A stretch of 6,322 bases of DNA, taken from NCBI GenBank assembly GCA_025934545.1, contig JAICXV010000144.1, positions 1 through 6,322 of the forward strand, written 5' to 3'. The notes below the pieces were generated by a model. It made no database searches. It saw only the letters and a program-made list of their open reading frames with translations, and was not told the origin of the DNA. Source of the stretch: Verrucomicrobiia bacterium. Lineage in GTDB: Bacteria; Verrucomicrobiota; Verrucomicrobiia; Limisphaerales; Palsa-1400. Position numbers and translations under genes: made by a program. Below, piece by piece: positions 1 to 6,322 of the stretch; position 1 is the first letter of the stretch, and each line of letters begins with the position of its first letter.

Positions 1-1206
1 GCTTTTTTTTACCTCGTCCGGAAAAACATCAGCTTTGCAATGCCCGGCCTGAAAACGTCGCTCGGTCTGACCAAAGACGCGAATCTGCAACTGGGCACGC
101 TACTAACCGCGCACGGCATTATTTACGGCATTTCAAAATTTGCTAACGGCTTCGTGGCGGACCGGGTGAACGCGCGCTGGTACATGGTTATCGGCCTCGT
201 TCTGTCCGCATCGATGAACATTTGTTTCGGTCTGAGCTCCGCCGTGATAACGCTCGGAGTGTTTTGGGTCTTGAACGGCTGGTTCCAGGGTATGGGTTTC
301 CCGCCGTGCGCGCGCTTGATGACCCACTGGTTTTCGCCAAAGGAACTCGCGACCAAAATGTCGATTTGGAACACGTCGCATTCCTTCGGTGCAGGTGTGG
401 TCGCCGTTCTTGCCGGTTACCTCGCCTCTTATGGGTGGCGATATTGCTTTTGGGTTCCCGCGGGTCTTGCGTTGATCGCTTCTGTTGGCATGGCCATCGG
501 CCTGCGCGACACCCCAACATCCGTCGGCCTGCCGGAGTTACCTGATACGCACCTTGCGAATGCAAATGAAGGAGAAACAGCAGACTTCAAACGTTTCGTC
601 TGGAAGCAAGTGCTTTCAAATCGAGGCATTTGGATTTTCGCATTTGCGAACTTCTTCGTCTACATCTTGCGTTACTCGATCCTTGATTGGGGCCCGACAC
701 TTCTTAAAGAAACAAAAGGAGTGGAGTTGAAGCAGAGTGGCTGGCTCATTTTTGCATTTGAAACGTCTGGCGTTGCCGGAATGTTGTTGAGCGGTTGGAT
801 CACCGACAAGGTGTTTGGCGGTCGCGGGGCGCGCACGTGTGTCTTTTGCATGCTGATGGCATCGCTCTCCGCGCTAGCATTTTGGTATGCCCCATCATCG
901 CCGCTGGCTAACGCTGTGTTATTAGGATGTGCCGGGTTCTTTATCTACGGCCCCCAGGCGCTCGTCGGCATTTGCGCAGCGAATCTCGCGACCAAACGAG
1001 CCGCCGCGACCGCTGTCGGTTTCACCGGTTTATTCGGATACCTCAGCACCACCGTATCGGGCGCCGGGCTGGGAGCGTTTGTTGATAGATTCGGCTGGCA
1101 TTCTGGGTTCCTTGCCATCATTGCCTTTGGCCTAATCGGGATGGCGTTGTTTGCGCTTGGATGGAATTTGAAGCCGCACGGATACGCCACCACTCCAACG
1201 CACTAG
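1..1206 (+). CDS. MFS organophosphate:phosphate antiporter, GlpT/UhpT/UhpC family (5' truncated)
   Basis: This is an inner-membrane major facilitator protein of the family that exchanges sugar phosphates or glycerol-3-phosphate for inorganic phosphate. The frame is open from base 1, and 401 codons are visible before TAG at 1204-1206. The ATG at 40 is internal, because the upstream residues (FYLVRKN) already match TM1 of E. coli GlpT, whose full length is 452 residues. The four substrate-site residues known from GlpT all have counterparts: R7 of the fragment (GlpT R45, motif YLVRKN), K46 (K80, YGISKF), H127 (H165, WNTSH) and R224 (R269, YILRYSILDWGP). Further family motifs are NGWFQGMGFPPCARLMTHW in the N half and GFTGLFGYL in the C half, which looks more GlpT-like than UhpT-like. 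About 11 of 12 membrane segments are present. The substrate cannot be fixed from sequence, and a UhpC-like sensor role is possible. The next gene, recN, starts 46 nt downstream and has no functional link. Confidence 0.9.
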   Translation, partial: AFFYLVRKNISFAMPGLKTSLGLTKDANLQLGTLLTAHGIIYGISKFANGFVADRVNARWYMVIGLVLSASMNICFGLSSAVITLGVFWVLNGWFQGMGFPPCARLMTHWFSPKELATKMSIWNTSHSFGAGVVAVLAGYLASYGWRYCFWVPAGLALIASVGMAIGLRDTPTSVGLPELPDTHLANANEGETADFKRFVWKQVLSNRGIWIFAFANFFVYILRYSILDWGPTLLKETKGVELKQSGWLIFAFETSGVAGMLLSGWITDKVFGGRGARTCVFCMLMASLSALAFWYAPSSPLANAVLLGCAGFFIYGPQALVGICAANLATKRAAATAVGFTGLFGYLSTTVSGAGLGAFVDRFGWHSGFLAIIAFGLIGMALFALGWNLKPHGYATTPTH

Positions 1207-1252
1207 TTTTTCTTTTCCGAATTCGTCCAAACGTTCACAATGGTTGCACCGA

Positions 1253-2893
1253 ATGCTAAGCACGTTGCGCATTAAAAATCTCGCCCTGGTCAATGACCTG
1301 ACCCTGCACCTGCAGCCGGGTTACAACGTCATTACCGGTGAAACCGGCGCGGGAAAATCCATCATCATCGGCGCGCTTAACCTTGTGCTCGGCCAGCGCG
1401 CTGATCGAGATGCCATTCGCGCCGGTTCAGACCAGTGCTCGGTCGAAGCAGTTTTTGAAATTGGCAAACGCAAAAGCATCGATGCGTTGCTGGAACAAAA
1501 TGGAGTCGAGTCTTGTGCGGACGGCCAACTCATCATCAAACGCACCTTCAGCGCCGCCGGGTCGAATCGCCAATTCATCAACGGCTCGCCCACAACCCTG
1601 CAAACCCTCGCCGCGCTCGGTGAGCAATTGGTCGACATGCACGGCCCGCACGAACACCAATCGCTTTTGCGTCAACGCAGCCAATTGGATGCGCTCGACG
1701 GTTTTGCCGCGTTGCTGCCTTTGCGAAAAGAATTTGCATCAGCAGTGCGACTGTGTCGTGCGATTGAGGCCGACAAAGCCGCATTGATTGTTGACGAGCA
1801 AACCTACGCGCAACAACTCGACCTGCTGCGCTTCCAAACAAACGAGATTAGCGCCGCGCGTTTGCAGCGCGGTGAAGAGACTGAGGTCGAACAAAACTTT
1901 CAACGCGCCAGCAACGCCGCGCGTTTGCTTGAACTGACGCAGACTGCCCTCGGGGTTTTGAGCGAAGCCGACGGTTCGATGTTGAACCAATCCGCCGAAA
2001 TCGGTCGCAGCCTGCTCGAGTTGCAACGAATCGATGCCAGTGCAAACGACGTTGTCACTGCGCATGAGCAAGTCACCTCGTCTTTACGCGAATTACAATC
2101 GGCCCTCAGTCACTATTCCGAACGCATCGACGTCGATCCCGCGCGGTTGCGCGAATTGGAAACACGCGTTGATCTGTTGCACAGTCTCAAGCGCAAATAC
2201 GGGCCGAGACTCGACGACGTCATTTCGTTCGGCGAAACGGCAAAACAGAAACTGCAAAATCTCGAACAACGGGATGTTGAACTCGAACGCCTCAACACGC
2301 AGCTATCCAAAGCGCAAAAGGAAGTCGCGCGCGTTGGCCGCGAGCTCACGTCGCAACGGAAGAAAGCCATTCCAAAATTTTCGAAAGCCGTCACCAAACA
2401 ACTGAATGACTTGGGTTTCGCCCAAAGTCATTTTGATGTTTCGTTGGCGTCCACTTCCGAAGGTGAAGACAGCGCCGAATTTCAATTCGCTCCGAACCCG
2501 GGCGAGCCGGCGCGACCCTTGCGCGCGATTGCATCCTCGGGCGAACTTTCGCGAGTCATGCTTGCCTTGAAAACCGTTCTCGCTTCCGAAGATCAAATTC
2601 CTGTGCTCGTGTTCGACGAAATCGATGCGAATGTTGGCGGCGAAACCGCTGGTGTCGTTGGCGAAAAAATGTTGCAGATCGCGCGAACCCACCAGGTCAT
2701 CTGCATCACCCACCTTCCGCCAGTTGCCGCAACTGCTTCCGCCCACTTCGTCGTTTCAAAACGCCAGCATGACGGGCGGACCATTTCCGAAATCCAGCTT
2801 CTCGAACGCGCCCAACGCGTCAACGAAATCGCCCGCATGCTCGGCGGCCAAACCGAAGCCGCCCGGAAACCCGCCCGAGCATTACTACGATAA
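1253..2893 (+). CDS. recN: DNA repair protein RecN (SMC-like ATPase)
   Basis: RecN is a cytoplasmic SMC-family ATPase that gathers DNA ends during double-strand break repair. The product is 546 residues, close to the usual 550-560. The N-terminal half-ATPase begins MLSTLRIKNLALV, the standard RecN opening, and carries Walker A GETGAGKS at 29-36. The charged middle, about 150-365, is rich in Glu, Gln, Arg and Leu and is the expected coiled coil. The C-terminal half-ATPase has the ABC signature region SSGELSR from residue 428, Walker B VLVFDEID at 451-458 and the H-loop motif ITHLPP from 485. ATG at 1253 was chosen because RecN proteins start at this ML. A TTG three codons earlier (1244) is in frame but unneeded. 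No Shine-Dalgarno sequence is visible. Three conserved motif positions differ from what I recall as canonical (HGPH for HGQH, SSGE for SGGE, LPPV for LPQV). The C-terminus ends normally with EIARMLGG and a short helix. Confidence 0.95.
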   Translation: MLSTLRIKNLALVNDLTLHLQPGYNVITGETGAGKSIIIGALNLVLGQRADRDAIRAGSDQCSVEAVFEIGKRKSIDALLEQNGVESCADGQLIIKRTFSAAGSNRQFINGSPTTLQTLAALGEQLVDMHGPHEHQSLLRQRSQLDALDGFAALLPLRKEFASAVRLCRAIEADKAALIVDEQTYAQQLDLLRFQTNEISAARLQRGEETEVEQNFQRASNAARLLELTQTALGVLSEADGSMLNQSAEIGRSLLELQRIDASANDVVTAHEQVTSSLRELQSALSHYSERIDVDPARLRELETRVDLLHSLKRKYGPRLDDVISFGETAKQKLQNLEQRDVELERLNTQLSKAQKEVARVGRELTSQRKKAIPKFSKAVTKQLNDLGFAQSHFDVSLASTSEGEDSAEFQFAPNPGEPARPLRAIASSGELSRVMLALKTVLASEDQIPVLVFDEIDANVGGETAGVVGEKMLQIARTHQVICITHLPPVAATASAHFVVSKRQHDGRTISEIQLLERAQRVNEIARMLGGQTEAARKPARALLR

Positions 2894-3032
2894 TCCGCAG
2901 CCCTCGCCGCCCCTTTCGGTGCTCAAATTCGGCTAACGTGGATAAAAAACGACAGGCTCGTGCGTTCCGCATAGTCTGTGAATAAGTTTTATCCGCTTGT
3001 CAAACAACCGCTTCCAATTTTCTTCGGCACCG

Positions 3033-3048
3033 TGGCATTCGCGCTGCT
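3033..3048 (+). promoter_or_regulatory. Candidate sigma-54 (-24/-12) promoter for the PII-amtB(-glnA) genes
   Basis: The sequence TGGCAT-N5-CTGCT matches the sigma-54 consensus TGGCAC-N5-TTGCW at 9 of 11 defined positions. It keeps the invariant GG (3034-3035) and GC (3046-3047) at the exact ten-base spacing. Transcription would begin near 3059, giving a leader of about 35 nt before the PII start codon at 3094. Nitrogen-assimilation genes are classic RpoN/NtrC targets, so the location is the expected one. I could not find an NtrC-type enhancer upstream, and whether this organism has rpoN is unknown. Under a simple uniform-base model a match this good would appear by chance in the 200-nt gap a few percent of the time. 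The element also overlaps a short possible reading frame (2978-3073). Confidence 0.42.
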
Positions 3049-3057
3049 ATCGGGTAG

Positions 3058-3432
<375 letters not shown>

Positions 3433-3463
3433 TTTCCAAACCAATTTCAACTAACCAGCCACA

Positions 3464-4990
3464 ATGAAAAACCTTGTTCTCAGCTTAACCATCGCGTGCG
3501 GAATCTTGATACAGTCGCTGTCATCCTTCGCGCAAGCGCCCGCCCCGGCTGCCGCTCCAGCCGCAGCTCCGGCTCTCAAAGATCCGACGATGGAGCAACG
3601 CGTCGCGGACCTCGAAGCGTATATAAACAACGGCGCCCGTGCGAATGCCGCGCAGACGAACATCAGCAGCAAAGTCGCTGGGCCCGGTCCCGGCCACAAC
3701 GCCTGGCAGATGACCTGTGCCGCGCTCGTCTTGTTCATGACGCTGCCCGGCCTCGCCTTGTTTTATGGCGGTCTCGTGCGGAAGAAAAACGTTCTCTCCG
3801 TCCTGGCCCAATGCCTCGGCATCGCCGGGCTCGTCACTATTTTGTGGTGGCTGTTCGGGTACAGTATGGCCTTCCATTCCGGCAGTCCGTATTGGGGTAA
3901 ATTCGACTGGGCATTCCTCAAGGGCGTCGATTCCAACCCGAACACCGATTACAGCGCATGGGTTTCGCACAACGTTTTCTCCATGTATCAATTGATGTTC
4001 GCGATCATCACCCCGGCGTTGATCGTCGGCGCGATTGCTGAGCGCATGAAATTCTCGGCCATCCTCATCTTCGTGACCCTTTGGATGCTGATCGTTTATT
4101 TCCCGCTCGCGCACATGGTCTGGGGCATCGACGGCATGATGAACGGCGTTTGGAATCCCGCCGCCAAAATCAAAGCCATCGACTTCGCCGGCGGCACCGT
4201 GGTTCATATGTCCTCTGGCTGGTCTGCTTTGATTCTGTGCCTCATGCTCGGCAAACGCCTGGGCTTCGGTAAAGAACCGATGCCGCCGCATAGCATGGTT
4301 CTTTGTATGATCGGCACAGGAATGCTATGGGTTGGTTGGTATGGCTTCAATGCCGGCAGCGCCGTGGCCGCAGACGTCATCGCTGCCAACGCGTTCACAA
4401 CAACAACGATCGCCACCGCCGTCGCCTCGTTCGCGTGGGCCATGGCCGAATACGTCTTGCGGGGCAAACCGAGCATCCTCGGTTTCTGCTCCGGTGCAGT
4501 CGCCGGCCTCGTCGTCATCACACCGGCTTGCGGATTCGTTGATGTCTCGGGCTCGGTTATCATCGGCGTCTGCGCCGGTCTCGTTCCTTTCTTCTTCGTC
4601 ACAAAGGTCAAAGGCTGGATTGGCTATGACGACGCCCTCGACACTTTCGGCGTCCACGCCGTCGGCGGAACGATGGGCGCGCTCCTCACCGGTTTCCTTG
4701 CGACGAACACGGTCAACGGCAACCTCGTCAACAACCTCAAAGACGTCGGCGGCAAAATGGATCAAGCCAATCCGGCGACACAGAACGGCCTCGCCAATTT
4801 AGTTGGCAACGGGTTATGGCTTGAGCAACTCAAAGCAATCGGCGTAACGTTGGCGCTGGCCATCGTTGGCACGATTATCATTGGCTTCATCACCAAAGCG
4901 GTGGTCGGTCTGCGCGCCAGCGAAGAAGTCGAAACCATCGGCCTCGACCTTGCAGAACACGGCGAAGAAGGCTATCACGGTCAAACCTGA
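3464..4990 (+). CDS. amtB: Ammonium channel AmtB (Amt/Mep/Rh family) with N-terminal signal peptide
   Basis: This is a trimeric inner-membrane channel conducting ammonium. The 508-residue precursor begins with a signal peptide (MKNLVLSL..SFAQA, cleavage likely near residue 25). An Ala/Pro-rich linker (25-38) and a further periplasmic stretch containing RVADLEAYINNGAR follow, before the first membrane helix from about residue 80 (HNAWQMTCAALVLF). E. coli AmtB pore residues have clear counterparts: F179 (F107), W220 (W148), D240 (D160, in DFAGGTVVH), H248 (H168), F295 (F215), S299 (S219) and H398 (H318), so both twin histidines and the phenylalanine gate are kept. The cytoplasmic tail VGLRASEEVETIGLDLAEHGEEGY resembles the segment needed for PII docking. 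The mature protein should have 11 membrane helices. A loop at roughly 413-450 is longer than in E. coli. The PII gene lies 31 nt upstream, the conserved glnK-amtB pairing. No clear Shine-Dalgarno is seen. Confidence 0.97.
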   Translation: MKNLVLSLTIACGILIQSLSSFAQAPAPAAAPAAAPALKDPTMEQRVADLEAYINNGARANAAQTNISSKVAGPGPGHNAWQMTCAALVLFMTLPGLALFYGGLVRKKNVLSVLAQCLGIAGLVTILWWLFGYSMAFHSGSPYWGKFDWAFLKGVDSNPNTDYSAWVSHNVFSMYQLMFAIITPALIVGAIAERMKFSAILIFVTLWMLIVYFPLAHMVWGIDGMMNGVWNPAAKIKAIDFAGGTVVHMSSGWSALILCLMLGKRLGFGKEPMPPHSMVLCMIGTGMLWVGWYGFNAGSAVAADVIAANAFTTTTIATAVASFAWAMAEYVLRGKPSILGFCSGAVAGLVVITPACGFVDVSGSVIIGVCAGLVPFFFVTKVKGWIGYDDALDTFGVHAVGGTMGALLTGFLATNTVNGNLVNNLKDVGGKMDQANPATQNGLANLVGNGLWLEQLKAIGVTLALAIVGTIIIGFITKAVVGLRASEEVETIGLDLAEHGEEGYHGQT

Positions 4991-5002
4991 TTTCCACTGT
5001 AG

Positions 5003-5029
5003 CCCCGGTGCGGACAACCCGCGCCGGGG
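5003..5029 (+). other. Strong GC-rich intercistronic hairpin between amtB and glnA
   Basis: An 11-bp stem (5003-5013 with 5019-5029, one G-U wobble) closes a 5-nt loop (ACAAC) 12 nt after the amtB stop codon. The stem is almost entirely G-C. The following sequence is A/G-rich with no T, so it is not a canonical rho-independent terminator on the + strand, and the minus strand lacks a U-tract as well. Plausible roles are protection of the upstream message 3' end, a processing site, or partial termination that sets the amtB to glnA ratio. Those roles are inference, while the complementarity is directly visible. Confidence 0.6.
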
Positions 5030-5030
5030 T

Positions 5031-5076
5031 GAAAGAAGAGGAAACAAAGAAGAAAGAAACAAACAAACAAAAGAAG
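5031..5076 (+). other. T-free, A-rich purine tract in the glnA leader
   Basis: Forty-six consecutive bases contain no T and are mostly A and G, including a short AAAC repeat (around 5058-5070). The tract separates the GC-rich hairpin from the inverted repeat before glnA. Such a stretch would be unstructured in RNA. No role can be assigned from sequence. Confidence 0.45.
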
Positions 5077-5116
5077 TTCAGAATGCCGGTTCCAATTTTG
5101 AATTCTGCATTCTGAA
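5077..5116. repeat. 10-bp perfect inverted repeat with internal direct repeats upstream of glnA
   Basis: TTCAGAATGC (5077-5086) is exactly complementary to GCATTCTGAA (5107-5116), with a 20-nt spacer. One G-U and one A-U pair would extend the stem outward as RNA. The right side also contains the direct repeat TGAATTCT at 5099-5106 and 5113-5120. The second copy ends 11 nt before the glnA start codon. This GAATTCTGCATTC style of sequence resembles dispersed intergenic repeats seen in some bacterial genomes, but copy number cannot be judged from one window. It could also be a leader hairpin or operator for glnA. Confidence 0.45.
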
Positions 5117-5131
5117 TTCTCCATTAAGAAA

Positions 5132-6322
5132 ATGAGCACTCCTAAAAACGTAATTGATATGGCCAAAAAGCAGGGCGCGAAAATGGTCGACGTTAAATTC
5201 GTCGACACCTTTGGCACCTGGCAGCACTTCAGCGTGCCGGTCAACGAACTCACCGAAGAAGTCTTTGAAGAAGGTTTCGGTTTCGACGGCTCCTCCATCC
5301 GCGGATGGAAATCCATCGAAGCCTCCGACATGCTCGCCATGCCGGACCCGAATACCGCTTTTATCGATCCTTTCTGCTCCGTCCCGACCCTGTCGCTGAC
5401 CTGCACCATCGCTGAGACCGGCACAAAAGAAGCCTATAATCGCGATCCTCGTGGCATCGCGCAACGTGGCGAAAAATATCTCCAATCCACCAAACTCGCT
5501 GACACCGCCGTCTTTGGTCCCGAAGCGGAATTCTTCATCTTCGACAATGTCCAGTTCGACTCCAAGTCCAACGGAACGTTCTACAGCGTCGATTCCGAAG
5601 AAGCCGTCTGGAACACTGGTCGCGACGAAATGCCGAACCTCGGATACAAAATCCGTTACAAAGAAGGTTACTTTCCCGTCGCGCCAACCGACACCCAGCA
5701 GGACATCCGCACCGAGATGTGCCTGATCATGGAACAACTTGGCATCAAAGTGGAACGTCAACACCATGAGGTTGCTACCGCCGGCCAGGCTGAAATCGAT
5801 TTCCGTTTTGATACTCTGGTCAAGACCGCCGACAACATGATGCTTTACAAATACATCATCAAAAACGTCGCGCGCAAACATGGCAAGACCGTCACCTTCA
5901 TGCCCAAGCCCCTCTTCGGCGATAACGGTTCCGGCATGCACACGCATCAATCCTTGTGGAAAGCTGGCAAACCGCTTTTCGCTGGCAAAGAATACGCCGG
6001 CCTGAGCCAGATGGCCCTCTACTACATCGGTGGTATTTTGAAACACGCCAAAGCGTTGTGCGCCATTTGCAATCCGACGACCAACAGCTACAAGCGCCTT
6101 GTCCCCGGCTACGAAGCCCCGGTCAACCTCGCTTACAGCGCGCGCAACCGTTCCGCGGCGATCCGCATTCCGACCTTCAGCGAAAGCCCGAAGGCCAAGC
6201 GCATTGAATATCGCCCGCCGGATCCTGCCGCGAATCCATATCTTGCCTTTGCCGCGTTGCTGATGGCGGGACTGGACGGCATTCAAAATAAAATTGATCC
6301 AGGCGAACCGCTAGACAAAAAC
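5132..6322 (+). CDS. glnA: Glutamine synthetase type I (3' end outside window)
   Basis: This enzyme makes glutamine from glutamate, ammonia and ATP as a cytoplasmic dodecamer. The frame is open to the last base, so 397 codons of roughly 470 are visible. The start [25 protein letters not shown] is typical of the family. The beta-grasp domain holds D52 in GFDGSSI. Metal and substrate residues are present: E131 and E133 (PEAEFF), E213 and E221 ([12 protein letters not shown]), H270 (GSGMHTH), R322 and flap residue E328 (RLVPGYEAP), R340 ([12 protein letters not shown]) and R361 ([12 protein letters not shown]). The window ends at LDKN. In E. coli this is followed by the loop carrying adenylylation tyrosine Y397, so adenylylation control cannot be judged here. 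No Shine-Dalgarno precedes the ATG. The gene lies 141 nt after amtB and may be co-transcribed or have its own promoter. I recognise no sigma-54 element in the spacer. Confidence 0.97.
   Translation, partial: MSTPKNVIDMAKKQGAKMVDVKFVDTFGTWQHFSVPVNELTEEVFEEGFGFDGSSIRGWKSIEASDMLAMPDPNTAFIDPFCSVPTLSLTCTIAETGTKEAYNRDPRGIAQRGEKYLQSTKLADTAVFGPEAEFFIFDNVQFDSKSNGTFYSVDSEEAVWNTGRDEMPNLGYKIRYKEGYFPVAPTDTQQDIRTEMCLIMEQLGIKVERQHHEVATAGQAEIDFRFDTLVKTADNMMLYKYIIKNVARKHGKTVTFMPKPLFGDNGSGMHTHQSLWKAGKPLFAGKEYAGLSQMALYYIGGILKHAKALCAICNPTTNSYKRLVPGYEAPVNLAYSARNRSAAIRIPTFSESPKAKRIEYRPPDPAANPYLAFAALLMAGLDGIQNKIDPGEPLDKN

Noticed and set aside
40..1206. ATG at 40 as the true start of the transporter
   Set aside because: The in-frame codons upstream of it (FYLVRKN, with the substrate-binding Arg) match TM1 of GlpT, so the gene begins outside the window.
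1204..1220. T-rich run after the transporter stop codon as a rho-independent terminator
   Set aside because: No stable GC stem precedes the run.
1244..1252. TTG at 1244 as recN start
   Set aside because: It adds only three residues before the canonical ML start of RecN, and an ATG is available at 1253.
1240..1275. Eleven-codon ATG frame overlapping the recN start
   Set aside because: It is too short to support, has no ribosome-binding signal, and its peptide shows no features. It could be an upstream frame but looks like chance.
3521..4291. 256-codon open frame on the minus strand opposite amtB
   Set aside because: The opposite strand is the unambiguous ammonium channel. The antisense product is His/Glu/Arg-rich with no family features.
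5003..5040. GC hairpin after amtB as a rho-independent terminator
   Set aside because: The stem is strong, but the following bases are A/G-rich with no T-run on the + strand, and the opposite strand has no T-run either.
5078..6286. 402-codon open frame on the minus strand opposite glnA
   Set aside because: The + strand here encodes glutamine synthetase with every active-site motif in place. The antisense translation is rich in Val, Phe, Gly and Asp with no recognisable domain, as expected from codon-bias mirroring.

Overview
The window is an ordinary chromosomal stretch of a moderately GC-rich bacterium. Five protein genes lie head to tail on the + strand. The first is cut by the left edge and the last by the right edge. 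Product similarities, Amt and RecN sequence style, a long Ala/Pro-rich Amt N-terminus and the absence of clear Shine-Dalgarno sequences all fit the Planctomycetes-Verrucomicrobia-Chlamydiae group, most likely Verrucomicrobia. That taxonomic placement is an inference from memory of these families, not a database result.

Layout: 1-1206 is the 3' portion of a GlpT/UhpT-type organophosphate:phosphate antiporter gene. After a 46-nt gap comes recN (1253-2893), which encodes the SMC-like DNA repair ATPase. A 200-nt intergenic region (2894-3093) follows. It holds a candidate sigma-54 (-24/-12) promoter at 3033-3048 and a perfect 16-bp palindrome at 3063-3078. Next come a PII signal protein gene (3094-3432, glnB/glnK type), an ammonium channel gene with a signal peptide (3464-4990, amtB), a 141-nt spacer with a strong GC-rich hairpin, a T-free A-rich tract and an inverted repeat (4991-5131), and finally type I glutamine synthetase (glnA, 5132 to the right edge). 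The glnA reading frame is open at the edge, about two codons before the position of the adenylylation tyrosine in the E. coli enzyme.

The last three genes form a compact nitrogen-assimilation module. AmtB brings in ammonium. PII senses 2-oxoglutarate and ATP/ADP, and can plug the channel through its T-loop. GlnA fixes ammonium into glutamine. All key residues visible in the three proteins are present. The sigma-54-like element upstream of the PII gene is what nitrogen control would predict, though no NtrC site could be recognised.

I see no mobile element, CRISPR array, RNA gene or undescribed multi-gene system. The points worth a second look are the regulatory region before the PII gene, the structured spacer before glnA, and three substitutions in the ATPase-associated motifs of RecN.
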